A stretch of 64,000 bases of DNA from Galactobacter valiniphilus. GTDB taxonomy: Bacteria; Actinomycetota; Actinomycetes; Actinomycetales; Micrococcaceae. Within the stretch, counting starts at the first letter, position 1. Each line of letters starts with the position of its first letter. Location: contig NZ_QQXK01000007.1 in the NCBI RefSeq assembly GCF_003575975.1, positions 1-64,000 of the forward strand, in the 5' to 3' direction. Below are positions 62,369 to 64,000 of this stretch, one piece after another. A program made the translations under genes and the position numbers. The notes beneath the pieces are model-generated. The model had not been told where the DNA came from, searched no databases, and saw only the letters and a program-made list of their open reading frames with translations.

Positions 62369-62393
62369 TTCACTAGACTGTGAGTCTAGTGAA
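62369..62393. promoter_or_regulatory. Perfect palindromic operator (TTCACTAGACT-GTG-AGTCTAGTGAA)
   Basis: 11-bp perfect arms with a 3-base centre, 91 bases upstream of the kinase-aminotransferase start and between divergent genes. AT-rich in GC-rich DNA. Size and symmetry match TetR operators, and a TetR gene ends the adjacent operon. Confidence 0.75.
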
Positions 62394-62437
62394 GTTAAGC
62401 GCCCGACGACGCGTGCTGGCCCGGGTGGGCCCGAGAC

Positions 62438-62443
62438 TGTACC
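62438..62443 (+). promoter_or_regulatory. -10 box (TACCGT) of the M23 peptidase gene
   Basis: TACCGT about 57 bases before the ATG, which has its own AGGAG ribosome site. Confidence 0.35.
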
Positions 62444-62499
62444 GTGATCTTCAGTCACACCTGTCACACTCGCCACATCCTGCACAGGAGCACCCTGCT

Positions 62500-64000
62500 A
62501 TGGCCCTCCTCCCACGGGCCGCGCGCCTTCCGCTCGCGGCACTGATCGGCGCCGCCCTTGTCCTGCCCGCCACCCCGGCGAGTGCCGCGCCGACCCAGCC
62601 GACCGCCGTCGTGCAGGGAAGCGACGTTGACCCGCGCAAGGCGCCCGTCATGGCGCCGGCCAGCCTCAAGTCGGCCGGCGGGCTCTACCTGCCGCTGGAC
62701 CCGGAGAGCGGCGTCGCCGCGGCCAAGAAGAAGTGGGGCGGCTACCGCCTCACCTCCCCGCGCGGAGCGCGCTGCATGCCCACGGTGGGGGCCACGACCG
62801 AGCACCTGGGCCAGGACATCGCGACCAAGAATGGCGCCCCGATCTACGCCGTGGCCGGCGGCAAGGTGCTCAAGACCAAGGACGGCACGAGCGCGAACTC
62901 GGGCTACATCGTCATCCAGTCGACGATCGGCGGGAAGAACTACCAGCTCGCCTACATTCACATGTGGGACGCCGACGCCTTCGTCAAGGTCGGCGACACC
63001 GTCAAGGCTGGCCAGCAGATCTCCACCGTTGGCTCCTCCGGCCCGTCCACCGGCCCGCACCTGCACCTCGAGGTGTGGAACGGGACCTTCATGCAGCAGC
63101 AGGCAAACGTCATGGGCACCCCCGCGGCGCTCGACCCGATCGCCTTCCTGGCCTCCAAGGGCCTCGGGATCGCTGCCAAGGCGAGCTCCGTCTACCGGCC
63201 CTCCACGCCGTCGTCGTGCACGTACTACGCCCGCAGCACCGGCGTGATCCGTGCCGGCGCCAACGACACCTCGGCGGTCCTGGCGACCGTCGCGACGGGC
63301 GACACGGTCACCTCCACCCCCGGCGCCATGATGAACCAGCGCCTGCGCGTGACGTACAAGGGCAAGACGGGCTACGCAGCGTGGCTCTCCTTCTCGCCGA
63401 GCTACGTGGCGCCCGCGATCACGACCCAGGCGGGGCTGGCCGGCCGGGTCTCCACCGTCACGAGCCCCGTGAACCTGCGCGCCGCCGCCGTCACGGGCAC
63501 CGTGCGCACCGTCTTGACCACCAACGCGAGCGTCACGGCCACGGGCCGGATCGTCTCCGGCGGCTCCTGGCGCGAGGTGAAGTACACCCCGGCGAAGGGC
63601 ACGGCCCTCACGGGCTGGGTCTCCGCCGCCTACCTCAAGGACGCCCCGGCCAAGCCGGCCACGCCTCCCGCGCCGGCGAAGCCGAGCACTCCGGCCGCCG
63701 ATCCGATCAGCACCCAGGCCACGCTCAAGGGCAAGGCCTCCACGACGACCGCCGCGAACGTGGTGCTGCGGGCCTCGACGCCCGGCGACGCCGTCCGCGC
63801 CACGCTGCCCAAGGGCGCCAAGGTCACGGCCACGGGCCGCATCACCCAGAAGGGCGCCTGGCGCGAGGTGAAGCACACGCCGGCCAAGGGTGCGGCGGTC
63901 ACCGGTTGGGTTGCCGCCAGCTCCCTCAAGGACGTCCCGAGCTCGGTGGCCTCCAAGCCGGCGAAGCCCGCGGTCAAGCCGGCCAAGAAGACGAAGAAGA
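62500..64000 (+). CDS. M23-family peptidoglycan endopeptidase with SH3b repeats (partial, runs off the window)
   Basis: Secreted cell-wall hydrolase. Signal peptide 1-29 (cleavage after ASA). The LytM/M23 domain spans about 85-215, with zinc motif HLGQDIA (HxxxD, about 104-108) and GPHLHLEVW (about 186-194); both zinc histidines and the catalytic His are present. Two SH3b-type repeats follow (about 310-385 and 410-485: NLRAAAVTGTVRTVL...GWVSAAYLKD and NVVLRASTPGDAVRATL...GWVAASSLKD), separated by a Pro/Ala/Lys linker. The frame is open at base 64000. ATG at 62500 has AGGAG 8 bases upstream. Confidence 0.88.
   Translation, partial: MALLPRAARLPLAALIGAALVLPATPASAAPTQPTAVVQGSDVDPRKAPVMAPASLKSAGGLYLPLDPESGVAAAKKKWGGYRLTSPRGARCMPTVGATTEHLGQDIATKNGAPIYAVAGGKVLKTKDGTSANSGYIVIQSTIGGKNYQLAYIHMWDADAFVKVGDTVKAGQQISTVGSSGPSTGPHLHLEVWNGTFMQQQANVMGTPAALDPIAFLASKGLGIAAKASSVYRPSTPSSCTYYARSTGVIRAGANDTSAVLATVATGDTVTSTPGAMMNQRLRVTYKGKTGYAAWLSFSPSYVAPAITTQAGLAGRVSTVTSPVNLRAAAVTGTVRTVLTTNASVTATGRIVSGGSWREVKYTPAKGTALTGWVSAAYLKDAPAKPATPPAPAKPSTPAADPISTQATLKGKASTTTAANVVLRASTPGDAVRATLPKGAKVTATGRITQKGAWREVKHTPAKGAAVTGWVAASSLKDVPSSVASKPAKPAVKPAKKTKK

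Overview
The window is a high-GC (about 70%) actinobacterial chromosome segment. Protein style and gene order point to the Micrococcales, most like an Arthrobacter-type Micrococcaceae: DUF222/HNH nuclease, furA-katA, sdhCDAB, DivIC-DUF501-Ppx-Ndh after eno, NupOPQ-like nucleoside importer, many TANNNT -10 boxes directly in front of start codons. It is ordinary chromosome, not prophage or plasmid. Several loci are visibly decaying: truncations, frameshifts and one in-frame stop.

Layout. 1-4.5 kb (minus strand): a galactose-oxidase-like copper radical oxidase, an Excalibur protein (frameshifted) and a GT2 cellulose-synthase-like glycosyltransferase (cut off at the left edge), translationally coupled and resembling the glxA/cslA glycan locus of Streptomyces. 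4.5-7.5 kb: purU, a VanY-type lipoprotein carboxypeptidase and a headless flavin monooxygenase remnant. 7.6-14.4 kb: methionine block, SAM riboswitch-metF-metE, then metY-metB. 14.4-15.9 kb: CU044_5270-type protein with an internally deleted ECF sigma factor. 16.1-19.4 kb: DUF222/HNH protein and two small coupled genes. 19.4-21.8 kb: ZTP riboswitch-glyA-folD. 21.8-24.6 kb: DUF4190 protein, katA and its Fur-family regulator. 24.6-29.1 kb: NodIJ-type ABC exporter between two lipoprotein genes. 29.2-33.4 kb: VOC protein, membrane protein, xth, trpS, 2'-5' RNA ligase-like protein, and two large palindromes. 33.6-37.1 kb: sdhCDAB with a CRP/GlxR-like site. 37.4-40.4 kb: manC, a broken small membrane gene with a TTT-TGA-C junction, and an M20 amidohydrolase. 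40.5-50.5 kb: nucleoside import and salvage (BMP lipoprotein, ATPase, two permeases, cdd, deoA; add further on), interrupted by a DedA gene and a low-GC secreted beta-rich protein. 50.5-57 kb: mazG, eno, divIC, DUF501, ppx, ndh. 57.2-58.6 kb: succinate-semialdehyde dehydrogenase. 58.7 kb: a short tRNA with anticodon UAA. 58.8-62.3 kb: an amber-split gene, a TetR regulator and a frameshifted kinase-aminotransferase fusion with a perfect palindromic operator. 62.5 kb to the end: an M23 endopeptidase with SH3b repeats, running off the window.

Functionally, one-carbon and methionine metabolism dominate the first third (purU, metF, metE, metY, metB, glyA, folD, two riboswitches), and nucleoside uptake and breakdown dominate 40-50 kb. 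The most unusual items are the decaying GlxA/CslA locus, the low-GC secreted protein with its palindromic operator, the class I tRNA(UAA), the RF2-like TTT-TGA-C junction, the TetR-controlled kinase/aminotransferase fusion and a family of palindromes sharing CACTCCGATT.
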